DNA from: Methanolobus vulcani
Lineage (GTDB): Archaea > Halobacteriota > Methanosarcinia > Methanosarcinales > Methanosarcinaceae
Direction: 5' to 3'
Assembly (NCBI RefSeq): GCF_006546655.1
Contig: NZ_VIAQ01000015.1
Location: 310,001-374,000 of the forward strand
Length of the DNA: 64,000 nt
Shown: piece by piece, positions 8,757-17,478 of the stretch
Numbering within the stretch: the stretch's first letter is position 1
Layout: the number at the start of each line of letters is the position of its first letter
Notes under the pieces: model-generated
Databases searched by the model: none
Told to the model about the DNA's origin: nothing
Seen by the model: only the letters and a program-made list of their open reading frames with translations
Program-made: the position numbers and the translations under genes

Positions 8757-9141
8757 TTAAATCACTCAGCTTTATTAATTGGTCTTGTCTTCTAGTACCC
8801 TAAATCACGTTTTTCTATTTTAATTGTTGTGTAGTTAACACTAATATGAAAGTTTTCTTTTAAATAGATTGAAATTGAACTAACTAATAAAACGATTTAT
8901 TTAGTATAATTATTTTCCCGCATTGGTCAGCGATCAATTAGAATAATGAATTTTATTTGTGCACTATTTTTCTGAAATTAAAGAATAGCTATTTGTCTAT
9001 AGATGTGGATTTCCCAGTTTTGATATGGATTTTTGCATTAATATTTTATATTTACAGATCTATCAGATAATTATTACTTACTTAATAATTAACGTATCAT
9101 TAAATCCAATTTAATATTTTGTAGACTACCGGAGTATAAGT
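8757..9141. other. AT-rich divergent intergenic region, no gene seen
   Basis: This is a 385-base stretch between the divergently transcribed aldolase and antiporter genes. It is very AT-rich with stops in all frames. A TATA-like ATTTAAAAG on the minus strand near 8862-8870 may serve the aldolase. On the plus strand, A/T-rich sequence near 9100-9118 precedes the antiporter, whose Shine-Dalgarno CGGAG is at 9130-9134. No hairpin, repeat or small ORF stood out. Confidence 0.5.
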
Positions 9142-10977
9142 GTGGACTCAATATTTTTCCTTGAGATAGTTGTTTCAGTCCTTTTTATGAGTATGGTTGC
9201 GCAGACCCTCAGCAAGCACTTTAAAGTGCCAATAATCATGTTTCTCCTGTTGGAGGGTATACTTGCAGGTCCGGAGGTTCTAAACATAATTGATCCTTCC
9301 ATCTTTGGTGACGGACTTACAGCTATCGTATCTCTTTCGGTTGCTGTTATCGTATTTGATGGCGGTCTGCATATTGATATAAAAAGTATCCGTGCAATAC
9401 AGAAAACTGCTTTCAAACTTACAACAATTGGTGTTCTTATTACATTTGCATGTACCACACTGATCACATATTTTATACTTGGTGTGGAATTTAAGCTTGC
9501 AGCACTATTCGGTTCACTTGTAGCGGCAACAGGCCCGACTGTGATAACACCACTTGTCAGGAACATACATGTAAATCACAAAGTTGGGAAGATCCTTGAG
9601 ATTGAAGGTGTTTTCAACGATGCAGCCAGTGTAATTCTTGCTGCGTTTATGTTTGAATGGATAGTTTCACAGCTTGATGGTTTCAGTGCTGTATTTTTCA
9701 TATTACTAAGACTGATTATTGGTATTACAATAGGTGTAGTTAGTGGGAATATTCTGAAACGCTTTTTATCCAGTGGTTCCCTTGTAACGGATCAGACTGC
9801 CAGATTCTTTACATTGACGCTTGTTGTGTTCTCTTATGTGCTTTCTGAGCTTCTGGGAAACGAATCAGGTATTCTTGCTGTTGCAGTATTTGGTATTATT
9901 ACCGGAACATCTAATATTCCTCATAAGAATGCACTCAAAGAGTTCAAGGCAGATCTTGTGATGATGATGCTGTCGATAATTTTCATCCTGCTGGCAGCCA
10001 TGCTAAAGTTTGAGTACATTATAGGTATAGGTGTAAAAGGAATTATTGTAGTATTGTTGCTTATATTCCTGGTCCGGCCATTAGCTGTTTTCGGGTCAAC
10101 TGTGAATTCACACATGAGGACAAATGAAAAATTATTCATATCATTTATCGGACCAAGAGGTGTTGTTCCGGCATCAATTGCAACATACTTTGCACTTAAG
10201 CTTGATTCAATGAATATATTAGGCGGCCAGATGCTTGTGGGACTTGTATTCCTGACAGTTATTATTACAGTCATAATGACCGGGACACTGGCAAGAAGAG
10301 TAGCTAATCTTTTAGGAGTTATACCAATGGAGATCCTTATTATCGGAGGAGGAGAGGTCGGGAAGATCCTGGCCGAGAGATTTGAGAAACGAGGCGAGAA
10401 TGTTGTTGTAGTGGACAATTCAGAGGAGATGTGCCAACGCCTGTTAAAGCAGGGAATCCGTGTTGTCCACGGCGATGCAGAGGACATCAATGTCCTGAAA
10501 GAAGCAGGTATTGAGAAGGCAAAGTATGTAGTTGCCACTACTGACCAGGATAACACCAACCTGCTGGTTTCACAGATTGCAAAGAGCAAGTTCAACCTTA
10601 AGGAAGACCAGATAGTTGCACGGGTCAACAATGTTGAGAATCTCCATGCATTCTGGGATCTGTCTATCCGTTCCATGAGTCCCCAGATGACCACTGCACT
10701 GGTACTTGATAATATGGTGGGCAAGCCATCCATGTTCTCAATGTGTGAGGTTGGAGAAGAAGGTGAGATACTTGAAGCACGGGTCACCAATCCCAAGGTA
10801 GCAGGAAAAGCTATTAAGGAATTAAATCTCCCGGAGAACAGTCTTCTGCTCATGATCAGAAGAGGTGACAAATCCTATATTGCAAATGGTAATCTTGTTC
10901 TTGAATATGATGACCTTGTAACAGTTATTGGCGAGGACGATGCTGCAAGAGAAGTTGCAGACATACTTAACAGATGA
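9142..10977 (+). CDS. Cation/proton antiporter with cytoplasmic TrkA-N and TrkA-C domains
   Basis: A 611-residue CPA-family Na+(K+)/H+ antiporter. It starts at GTG 9142 with CGGAG 7 bases upstream. Residues 1-390 form about 12 membrane segments, with antiporter motifs ATGPTVITPLVR and the cation-site region EGVFNDAASVILA (ND pair), then FIGPRGVVPASIA. Residues 395-520 are a TrkA-N Rossmann domain beginning EILIIGGGEVGKILAERF with acidic VVDNSEE, expected to bind NAD(H) or a nucleotide. A TrkA-C domain ends the protein. Such fusions are gated by ligand binding. A hairpin terminator follows directly. Confidence 0.9.
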   Translation: MDSIFFLEIVVSVLFMSMVAQTLSKHFKVPIIMFLLLEGILAGPEVLNIIDPSIFGDGLTAIVSLSVAVIVFDGGLHIDIKSIRAIQKTAFKLTTIGVLITFACTTLITYFILGVEFKLAALFGSLVAATGPTVITPLVRNIHVNHKVGKILEIEGVFNDAASVILAAFMFEWIVSQLDGFSAVFFILLRLIIGITIGVVSGNILKRFLSSGSLVTDQTARFFTLTLVVFSYVLSELLGNESGILAVAVFGIITGTSNIPHKNALKEFKADLVMMMLSIIFILLAAMLKFEYIIGIGVKGIIVVLLLIFLVRPLAVFGSTVNSHMRTNEKLFISFIGPRGVVPASIATYFALKLDSMNILGGQMLVGLVFLTVIITVIMTGTLARRVANLLGVIPMEILIIGGGEVGKILAERFEKRGENVVVVDNSEEMCQRLLKQGIRVVHGDAEDINVLKEAGIEKAKYVVATTDQDNTNLLVSQIAKSKFNLKEDQIVARVNNVENLHAFWDLSIRSMSPQMTTALVLDNMVGKPSMFSMCEVGEEGEILEARVTNPKVAGKAIKELNLPENSLLLMIRRGDKSYIANGNLVLEYDDLVTVIGEDDAAREVADILNR

Positions 10978-10978
10978 T

Positions 10979-11030
10979 GGATTACAGAAGTATTCTGTTA
11001 TCCAGTCTCTTTTATTTCAATTTTTTAATT
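10979..11030 (+). terminator. Hairpin plus T-tracts after the antiporter gene
   Basis: GGAT-T-ACAGAA (10979-10989), loop GTA, TTCTGT-T-ATCC (10993-11003): a stem of ten pairs with one T-T mismatch. T-rich runs follow to about 11030. It starts 1 base after the stop codon. Confidence 0.6.
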
Positions 11031-11166
11031 GTCTATTTTATTTTTCTCATCAAATATTCTTTTATATATTACTTTCACATAGCTTAGAATTAGGTTATAT
11101 AGGGCGGATGCATACAAAGTATTGCCTCTCCATAGATGAAACAAACAAGAGGCTTGAGGATTTGAA

Positions 11167-12093
11167 ATGAAACAATTAGCACAGGAAATTAGTGCCAGGT
11201 TCAGCGAACTTGGAGTGGAGATCCCAATAGAGGATGTTGAAGAGCGTCTTGACAAAATGATCAATAAGTTCAAGGTGCCAAGGGAAGAAGCACGCAGAAG
11301 CGTTGTTAACTACTTTTTAAAATCATACAACATCAAGAGGAACGAGTTTTACACAGGACAGTCAGAATCTCCTCTTATCAACATATCCGACGTGGATGAT
11401 GGCAAGTGGGCAAATATCAGGGGAAAGATCGTCCAGTTGTGGGACAACACACATGAGTCCATATCCCAGGTAGGTCTTATCGGTGATGAAACCGGAACGA
11501 TCAAGTTCACAATTTGGGAAAGTGCAGGAGTCTCCTCTGTTGAAGAAGGAAAAAGCTACCTCCTGAAGAATGTGGTTGTGAATGAGTGGAACGGTAAGTT
11601 CCAGCTTAATGTTAACAAAAGCAGTTCTATTGAATTTCTTGATGAAGAAATAGAAGTCGGAAATGCCACAGTGGAGTTCAAAGGTGCAATGGTTGACATC
11701 CAGTCAGGTTCAGGACTTATCAAGAGATGTCCTGAGTGTAACCGTGCCCTGACAAAAGGAGCATGTATGGAACACGGGAAGGTGGACGGAGTTTATGATC
11801 TGCGCATCAAGGCTGTTATGGATGATGGCAGCTCAATACAGGATGCAATTCTTAAAAGAGATCTTGTGGAGGGAATTACCGGCATGACCCTGGAAAGCGC
11901 AATTACCCTTGCCGCAGATGCTCTGGATCAGGGAGTTGTCCTTGAGAAAATGAAAGATTCACTTGTAGGAAGGTATTATGACGTAAAAGGATCAAGGGTT
12001 GACAGATATCTGATTGTGGAATCCATATCTCCTACATTTACATACGATGCATCCGAGCTGGATGAGCTTATCGCAGCTGCAGAGGTGATTTAA
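11167..12093 (+). CDS. Replication protein A homologue, single OB fold plus zinc finger
   Basis: A 308-residue RPA paralogue, like the shorter RPA2/RPA3 proteins of Methanosarcina. It has an N-terminal helical domain (1-60), an OB fold at about 65-165 (NIRGKIVQLWDNTHE, GLIGDETGTIKFTIWE) and a zinc finger C188-x2-C191-x8-C200-x2-H203 in a C-terminal OB-like region. The finger spacing is identical to that of the RPA at 3718. The gene ends TAA, and one base later the COG3390 partner begins, so they form an operon. It should bind single-stranded DNA together with, or in place of, the longer RPA. Confidence 0.92.
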   Translation: MKQLAQEISARFSELGVEIPIEDVEERLDKMINKFKVPREEARRSVVNYFLKSYNIKRNEFYTGQSESPLINISDVDDGKWANIRGKIVQLWDNTHESISQVGLIGDETGTIKFTIWESAGVSSVEEGKSYLLKNVVVNEWNGKFQLNVNKSSSIEFLDEEIEVGNATVEFKGAMVDIQSGSGLIKRCPECNRALTKGACMEHGKVDGVYDLRIKAVMDDGSSIQDAILKRDLVEGITGMTLESAITLAADALDQGVVLEKMKDSLVGRYYDVKGSRVDRYLIVESISPTFTYDASELDELIAAAEVI

Positions 12094-12094
12094 A

Positions 12095-12661
12095 ATGGCA
12101 GGATACACAAGGGAAGTTGCCAGAAGGATATTCGCACAGGAATTCAGGGAATCCAATCTGAGTTTTAAGGACGGCGATGATCAGTATGCTCCGCAATATC
12201 TTCTTACACCAACCGGTGCTAAAGTGAACCGGATATTCATAGTAGGAACTCTCATTGAAAAAGAAGACATTGGTACTGATTCAGAGTACTGGCGTGGAAG
12301 AGTGACCGATCCAACCGGTTCATTCCTCATATATGCAGGCCAGTATCAGCCTGAAGCAGCACAGGTGCTTGCGGAATGTGAAACACCAGCATTTGTAGCG
12401 GTTGTCGGAAAGCCAAGCACTTATACCACTAACGAAGGCGATGTACTTACATCAGTAAGACCAGAGTCACTTCACATAGTTGATGGTCAGACAAGGGATA
12501 TGTGGGTAATCGAAACCGCAAAATGTACTCTTGACAGGATAAAAGAATTGGATGGTTCCTCTCCAAATGCTCAGAGAGCAAAGGAGTATTATGATCCTGA
12601 TGCAAAACATTATTCTTCAATGGTTTCCCAGGCATTGAAATCCCTGAAGGAAACATACTAA
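12095..12661 (+). CDS. RPA-associated protein (COG3390), short form
   Basis: A 188-residue partner of the RPA just upstream, starting 1 base after its stop. It shows the family segments IFAQEFRESN, TPTGAKVNRIFIVGTLIE, WRGRVTDPTGSFLIYAGQYQPEA and SVRPESLHIVD, closely matching the N-terminal 170 residues of the long form at 5025. It lacks that protein's C-terminal extension. The family is thought to form a complex with RPA; the two forms here may be dedicated to the two RPAs. Confidence 0.87.
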   Translation: MAGYTREVARRIFAQEFRESNLSFKDGDDQYAPQYLLTPTGAKVNRIFIVGTLIEKEDIGTDSEYWRGRVTDPTGSFLIYAGQYQPEAAQVLAECETPAFVAVVGKPSTYTTNEGDVLTSVRPESLHIVDGQTRDMWVIETAKCTLDRIKELDGSSPNAQRAKEYYDPDAKHYSSMVSQALKSLKETY

Positions 12662-12664
12662 CAT

Positions 12665-12698
12665 AATCAGGGCAAGCTCCCTGATTGTTATCTATTTT
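12665..12698 (+). terminator. Hairpin terminator after the second RPA operon
   Basis: Perfect 8-base stem AATCAGGG (12665-12672) and CCCTGATT (12679-12686) with loop CAAGCT, followed by a T-rich run ending near 12698. It starts 3 bases after the stop codon. Confidence 0.7.
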
Positions 12699-12791
12699 TC
12701 ATCAGAAATGATTGTTTCTAATTGGTTATTATTGGAATTTCCAACCAAAACCCCCATAAGCAACATTAGCATTGATTATATAGTGGGTGTT

Positions 12792-13022
12792 ATGAAGACT
12801 TATTTAGTACTCTGGTTCAACAGTAATGGTGCCCTGCCTTCTGAAGTAGACAGGAGTCTTATGTCCCTTGGATTCAAAGCTGTTCAGGGAAATTATGATT
12901 ATGTCTATGACTGGGGTAATAATGTAAATCTGGATGATATCCTTCGTTTTACTGACAAGATCCAGATGACACTAAAAGGCACAGGTGTAATGTTTAAAAC
13001 CGAAACTGTGAACGGTCAATAA
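12792..13022 (+). CDS. Small conserved protein of unknown function
   Basis: A 76-residue soluble protein beginning MKTYLVLWFNSNGALPSEVD. The start is set at ATG 12792, with GTGGGTGTT just before it; the frame is open 84 bases further but that part looks non-coding. The predicted pattern is strand-helix-strand-helix (MSLGFKAVQGNYDYVYDWG, then DDILRFTDKIQMTLKGTGVMFKTET), like a small ferredoxin-like fold. I do not recognise a named family. It lies alone between a terminator and a convergent phosphoesterase gene. Confidence 0.7.
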   Translation: MKTYLVLWFNSNGALPSEVDRSLMSLGFKAVQGNYDYVYDWGNNVNLDDILRFTDKIQMTLKGTGVMFKTETVNGQ

Positions 13023-13037
13023 TAGTTCAAAAACTGG

Positions 13038-13571
13038 TTAATTTCTATTTTCCCCAAGTTTGCGGGAAAAATCAATATAGCCGCAGGATTGGCCGGTTAT
13101 TGGAATGATGTTTGTTGTCACTGAACCATTCTTGATTTCCAGTTCAACTGCACATGGATCGGACATACGTGGTTTAGTCGGTGATCCCGGACATATCAGA
13201 AGTACATCACTCTTTTCTATGATTGGTCTGTGAAGGTGACCGAATATAAGAACATCAACCCCCATTTCAAGGGCCATGTATCTCGTTGCTGTAGTATCAA
13301 CAATAGAAAGTGATGCTTCGTGGATTACTCCTATCTTAACTCCTTCAACCTCAAAGATAAGCTTTTCAGGAAGAATCTCCCTTACAGCAGGTTCATCTGA
13401 GTTGCCGTGTACAGCTTTCAGCTTTCCTGTAGCTTCAAGCGCCCTGTAAAATGGAAGAGTATCAAAATCTCCGGCATGAATGATCATTTCATAGTTGTCA
13501 AAAAGCTCTGACAGGTAGGCAGGAATACTATCACTACTTGAATGTGTGTCTGATATGATAATGATCTTCAT
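13038..13571 (-). CDS. YfcE/MJ0936-type metallophosphoesterase
   Basis: A 177-residue calcineurin-like phosphodiesterase. Metal-binding motifs in order are SDTHSS (D8, H10), HAGDFD, HGNSDE, the position GVIHEAS (where most members have GHG) and FGHLHRP. The family hydrolyses phosphodiesters; the natural substrate is unknown. It is the last gene of a minus-strand operon, 15 bases after two winged-helix regulators, which suggests a regulatory or nucleotide-signal link. The HEAS variant replaces the usual HGH and may change metal binding. Confidence 0.87.
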   Translation of the reverse strand: MKIIIISDTHSSSDSIPAYLSELFDNYEMIIHAGDFDTLPFYRALEATGKLKAVHGNSDEPAVREILPEKLIFEVEGVKIGVIHEASLSIVDTTATRYMALEMGVDVLIFGHLHRPIIEKSDVLLICPGSPTKPRMSDPCAVELEIKNGSVTTNIIPITGQSCGYIDFSRKLGENRN

Positions 13572-13586
13572 GTTTTCCCAATTGGA

Positions 13587-14375
13587 TTATTGTATGCTGA
13601 GATCAACAAGTTCGTATTCCAGATTCTCAGTCTCAAGCCTGCTGAGTATGGTTGGAACTTCTTCGTCAATGGCAAGTACAAGTGATGACAGGCCATGGTA
13701 TGCTGCCTCGATTACAGATTCTTTTGCACCGAACATCACATGTGGTTCCATGTCTATTCTTCGAAGAGCTATCAGGGATTCTACACCAATTGTAGCAATA
13801 TATGCTTTTGATTTTGCAAGTGCCCTGAGTCTTTCAACATCAACATTGTGTGAGCCACCTTTTTCAACCCTGGGGATTCTGCACACAGTAATGCTGGCAT
13901 TCTCAAGGTCGATAAGTCCCATCAGGTCAGTAACACCTACATCCTCGCCCTGTTTTGCAGCAGAGATTGTTGTTCCGGTTGCATTGGTTACATCTGTGGT
14001 GCTTACATAAAGCAGTCCACTTTCCATCTTCAGGTAGACTTCTTTACCCTCTTCGAGATCTTCCCTTGCAATTGCAGTCCATGTAGAGACATGACTAATG
14101 ATGTCACTCATCACGTAGCGTGCATATCTTTTCATGTCTTCTGCATTCTCAAGTACCCATTCAACACCCTGCTTTGTGATCCTATAACGCACCCTGCCTT
14201 CTGAATAGATAAGACCCTCGGCAACCAGTTCTTTGATATATTCTGAAACTGCCTGAGGTGTAACTCCTATCTTCTCAGCAATCTCTTTCTGTCTGACATT
14301 TGGCTGATGTGCAGCTACTTCTATAAGGATCTGAAATTTAGTAATGCCACTTTTACTGTGAAGGAGTTCTATCAT
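13587..14375 (-). CDS. Winged-helix transcriptional regulator with C-terminal effector-like domain
   Basis: A 262-residue protein. Residues 1-70 are a MarR-like winged helix (KFQILIEVAAHQPNVRQKEIAEKIG, recognition helix TPQAVSEYIKELVAEG, wing SEGRVRYRITKQG). Residues 90-262 form an alpha/beta domain I cannot name, with segments LLYVSTTDVTNATGTT and GVTDLMGLIDLENASITVCRIP. It may bind a ligand. Its ATG overlaps the stop of the upstream regulator (ATGA), so the two are coupled. Similar proteins are conserved in methanogens. Confidence 0.8.
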   Translation of the reverse strand: MIELLHSKSGITKFQILIEVAAHQPNVRQKEIAEKIGVTPQAVSEYIKELVAEGLIYSEGRVRYRITKQGVEWVLENAEDMKRYARYVMSDIISHVSTWTAIAREDLEEGKEVYLKMESGLLYVSTTDVTNATGTTISAAKQGEDVGVTDLMGLIDLENASITVCRIPRVEKGGSHNVDVERLRALAKSKAYIATIGVESLIALRRIDMEPHVMFGAKESVIEAAYHGLSSLVLAIDEEVPTILSRLETENLEYELVDLSIQ

Positions 14376-14887
14376 TCTGCCTCTCCATTCTGAAGTACCT
14401 TGAGTCTCTGTCCCATTACAGAAAGCTTATCGGATCTGCGGGCAACTGCGCGAATATACAAGGGGCTCTTGTTTAACGCTCTGGTAAGACTACTCATAGA
14501 GTCATTACCCTGCTCTACCAGTTGTTCAAGTTCTTCAATGGCATCCTTTACTTCTTCATATGGCATAAAAGTGAGCATAATAATGTCGCTCATGTCTTCA
14601 AAAGAGCACTGGAAATTTGTCTGGACTTTAGAATAAGATGTACGATACTCTTTTTCAGGTGTCTTTCCGGGTTCCGGCATATGCCACTGACTCTCGATAA
14701 GCCCACTCTTTTTGAGTATACTGATACTTTTTGTCACATCAGTTCCTAAAAGCTCTTCAAGATCTTCCTTTGTCATCCAAAGGTTTAGAAGTGCATCAAA
14801 TACTTTTTTGTGTCTCTGGGATCCAAAAACCTGAAGTAGAGGTACGAGTTCGGAAGGATCATTGATAATTCTTGTTCGTTTACTCAT
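14372..14887 (-). CDS. ArsR-like winged-helix transcriptional regulator
   Basis: A 171-residue protein that starts the three-gene operon. The N-terminal half is an ArsR-type winged helix (GSQRHKKVFDALLNLWMTKEDLEELLG, recognition helix VTKSISILKKSGLIES). A charged linker with KTPEKEYRTSYSK and a C-terminal helical region (YEEVKDAIEELEQLVEQG) probably mediate dimerisation. No cysteine metal site is evident. Its stop overlaps the next gene's start by 4 bases. The target is unknown; autoregulation of the operon is plausible. Confidence 0.8.
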   Translation of the reverse strand: MSKRTRIINDPSELVPLLQVFGSQRHKKVFDALLNLWMTKEDLEELLGTDVTKSISILKKSGLIESQWHMPEPGKTPEKEYRTSYSKVQTNFQCSFEDMSDIIMLTFMPYEEVKDAIEELEQLVEQGNDSMSSLTRALNKSPLYIRAVARRSDKLSVMGQRLKVLQNGEAE

Positions 14888-14995
14888 CTAATTACCCCGT
14901 ATAGCCAACGGACCAGTACAAAATAGACACATTCAGGCACAGAAAGCCATGAAATGCGAAAATATCGCCTATGTGTTGTCTATTTTTAGTACCTA

Positions 14996-15433
14996 TCATA
15001 TGGAGGTTAAACTTAATAAATGTGTTGTGATTTCATAATGTTTCGAAATACATACTGGCCTTTCCACTGTCTCTTTTGAATGAAGGTATCTTCCAAACTG
15101 TTCTTTAGCATTCTCATGAAGTGCATTGGTTCGTATCCACCTGTCATCCGAAATATACATAAATGATGAAACAATGTTCGATTCAGCATTTTCTGCGCTG
15201 TGGCCTGCACCATAATTATATGGTATTCATGATATTTGCAGTTTCAATAGCGCATTAACAAAGCCGGTAAATTCCATATATTCCTTAAATTCCATGAGGG
15301 CATAGAAATATCTCTGATGTACTGTTGTATACAGGTTACAGGAGAGAACCGTCTTTCATGCAGGTAAAAGCCGCATGTACTTATACTGTATAACTCTATT
15401 TTCTCCTCTTATGAGGGACCCTAATAACGTCAT
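14996..15433 (-). pseudogene. Possible degenerate reading frame with two internal TGA codons
   Basis: This part of the 640-base gap has a minus-strand frame running 146 codons from ATG 15433 to TGA 14996, interrupted only by TGA codons near 15358 and 15230. The start has AGGA just upstream and A/T-rich promoter-like DNA beyond. The last segment reads like protein (SSFMYISDDRWIRTNALHEN, then SKETVERPVCISKHYE). I do not recognise it. It could be a decayed gene or chance; another frame (15013-15213) is also open here. Confidence 0.25.
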
Positions 15434-15526
15434 TATTCCTATTAAATGTACCTATTATCTGCTAAATTATATTTGAAAGAGACCGGCAAATATATCAGGT
15501 TTGTTATCAATTATGAAACAGTTATT

Positions 15527-16138
15527 ATGTCCGATAGCATCTATTTACTCATAAACGATATCCTAAAAGGTCGGCAGCTTTCTATTAGCGGAGTCACAAG
15601 GGAGCTTAAGAACAAAGGCGTTGATGAGCATCGCCTTGTAATGACAGGTTATCTGCGTGCTCTTAAGGATCTGAGAAAGCTGAATGAAGTTGAGATTCCT
15701 CCTTCAAAAGTCTACAGTCTTGTAGAAACAGAAGAGGCAGATACTGAAGATATATATTCTCTAATAGCTGAAAATATAAGATCAGTGGAGTCTGCCTACA
15801 TGGTTCCTGTGGCAGCTTATGTGCTTTCAAGGACAGTTGAAAGACCGGTTTTCAAGGAAGAATTTACACGTATGGGTATCGGCCAAAAAAGTCTGACTGA
15901 TTATCTTTCGTCATCGGATTGCGTTCTAAAACCTGCAGAAAAGAGTTCCAAGGAATATGCAGCAGGAATAACCAAACTGAAGATAACTTCCACAGACCCT
16001 GTCTATGAGGTAGGAAAAATAAATGAGACTATTCTTAAGCATTCAAATTGTATACTTCTTAAGATTCTCAGAAATTCCGTAGACCTCACCGGCCTGATCC
16101 CTAAAACAAAGTCCACTTCATTAGAGGATTTCAGTTGA
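15527..16138 (+). CDS. Conserved protein of unknown function
   Basis: A 203-residue soluble protein starting MSDSIYLLINDILKGRQLSI. The start at ATG 15527 fits better than in-frame upstream codons, which encode non-conserved-looking sequence. The N-terminal third resembles a winged helix (ISGVTRELKNKGVDEHRLVMTGYLRALKDLRKLNEV), so DNA or RNA binding is possible. The rest is helical with no motif I know. It precedes the TrmO-like gene by 48 bases on the same strand and may be cotranscribed with it. Confidence 0.65.
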   Translation: MSDSIYLLINDILKGRQLSISGVTRELKNKGVDEHRLVMTGYLRALKDLRKLNEVEIPPSKVYSLVETEEADTEDIYSLIAENIRSVESAYMVPVAAYVLSRTVERPVFKEEFTRMGIGQKSLTDYLSSSDCVLKPAEKSSKEYAAGITKLKITSTDPVYEVGKINETILKHSNCILLKILRNSVDLTGLIPKTKSTSLEDFS

Positions 16139-16186
16139 TTATCCCATTTCCAGTAAGAATAGTCACTGTTATGGTATGTGATATCT

Positions 16187-16588
16187 ATGTCTGAAAATAA
16201 CAATGATATTTCTATTGTAATGCATCCAATTGGATTTGTAAATAATAGTATCTCTGGCCCTGCTTCTGCAAGAGAGAAAAAAGATACAGAGTCTCTGATA
16301 GTTCTGAATAGTGAATATGCTGAAGGTCTGGATAGTATTACAGATTTTGAAAAAATACAGGTCTTCTTCTATTTCCATCTCTCTGAAGGCTTTTCCATGA
16401 TGCAGAAGCGCAGGTATGATGGAAAAGTGGCCGGTGTTTTTGCTTCAAGAAGCCCAAAAAGACCAAATGGAATTGGTGTTACAGTTGTTGATCTTCTGAA
16501 AGTAGATGATAATATTCTTCACGTAAAAGGACTTGATGCAATAAATGGCACTCCGGTTTTGGATATCAAACCTTATATCCCGCAATAA
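16187..16588 (+). CDS. TrmO/TsaA-like tRNA t6A37 methyltransferase
   Basis: A 133-residue beta-barrel protein of the TrmO (YaeB/VirR) family, which uses S-adenosylmethionine to add a methyl group to t6A37 of tRNA in bacteria. Family motifs are visible: PIGFVNN at the start, ASRSPKRPNGIGVTVV (usual form RSPFRPNPIG) and GLDAINGTPVLDIKPYIP at the end. It ends right after the barrel, so it is the minimal archaeal form without the bacterial C-terminal domain. ATG 16187 is preferred over GTG 16178. Two other t6A-related genes lie 6-9 kb downstream. Confidence 0.85.
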   Translation: MSENNNDISIVMHPIGFVNNSISGPASAREKKDTESLIVLNSEYAEGLDSITDFEKIQVFFYFHLSEGFSMMQKRRYDGKVAGVFASRSPKRPNGIGVTVVDLLKVDDNILHVKGLDAINGTPVLDIKPYIPQ

Positions 16589-16644
16589 GATTTTTCAGAA
16601 AAACTTCTCTTATTGCCAGTAATATGACCACGGAGATATCACTC

Positions 16645-17445
16645 ATGTCTGGAAAAAGCAGTATCAAAGCAGCCTGTATTCAGATGAGCATATCAGATTG
16701 CAATAAGCAGTCCAATATTGAAAAAGCATTAGCAATGGCAAAAGATGCAGTTTCTGCAGGCGCAGAACTTCTGGTCTTTCCTGAAGTCTTCTCCACCGGT
16801 TTCTGTTATGATAATATTGAAATGTCAGGCGAAACAGAAAGCGGTGAGACAATCAGGAAAATGTGTGATTTTTCAAAACAGAATGAATGTGTGATGATAT
16901 TTTCTACAATTGAAAAACAGATGTCTTCTTCAGGATTGGATTATTACAATCTGGGTGTATGTGTGGAAGACGGACATGTTGCAGGCACTTATCGAAAAAC
17001 CCACCCTTTCAAACGGGAAAAACAGTATTTTGCATCAGGGGATTCTATCCATCCCATCAGCCTTCCAAAAAGGGAATTTACAATTGGGCTACAGATTTGT
17101 TACGAGTTACGTTTCCCTGAAGTTTCCAGAAAATTGGCTTTAATGGGATCAGATATTCTTGTAACAATAGCTGAGTTCCCAAATCCAAGAGGGCATATAT
17201 GGCGTTCACTTACAATTGCAAGAGCCATTGAGAACCAGATTCCTCATATTGCATGTAACAGGGTTGGTGAAGGCTCCGATTCATCATTCTTCGGAGGTTC
17301 CATAATTGTAAATCAGTTGGGGGATGTGATGGAAGAAGCGGATAATAGTGAATCACTAATATTCAGCACAATTGATGTCGAAAGAACTATTAAAATAAGA
17401 AATGAGATTCCTGTGTTTGATGATCGCAGGACTGATCTTTATTAG
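16645..17445 (+). CDS. Nitrilase-superfamily carbon-nitrogen hydrolase
   Basis: A 266-residue amidohydrolase with the Glu-Lys-Cys triad: E47 in LVFPEVFSTG, K118 in TYRKTHPF and C152 in QICYELRFPE. The late motif NRVGEG with SSFFGGSIIVNQLGDV is also typical. Members hydrolyse amides such as omega-amidodicarboxylates or N-carbamoyl compounds; the substrate cannot be told here. The start ATG 16645 has GGAG 9 bases upstream, whereas ATG 16624 has none. It stands 56 bases after the TrmO-like gene, same strand. Confidence 0.88.
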   Translation: MSGKSSIKAACIQMSISDCNKQSNIEKALAMAKDAVSAGAELLVFPEVFSTGFCYDNIEMSGETESGETIRKMCDFSKQNECVMIFSTIEKQMSSSGLDYYNLGVCVEDGHVAGTYRKTHPFKREKQYFASGDSIHPISLPKREFTIGLQICYELRFPEVSRKLALMGSDILVTIAEFPNPRGHIWRSLTIARAIENQIPHIACNRVGEGSDSSFFGGSIIVNQLGDVMEEADNSESLIFSTIDVERTIKIRNEIPVFDDRRTDLY

Positions 17446-17478
17446 AACAGTATGGAAAAACGCTACAATTTTGTGATT

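Noticed and set aside
15013-15213. 66-codon minus-strand ORF in the 15-kb gap
   Set aside because: No Shine-Dalgarno site, no recognisable sequence, and another frame over the same DNA looks equally or more protein-like; not both can be real.
15310-15410. Possible group II intron end or tRNA-like fold
   Set aside because: Short stretches with paired-looking arms were seen, but the order and spacing fit neither a domain V nor a tRNA cloverleaf.
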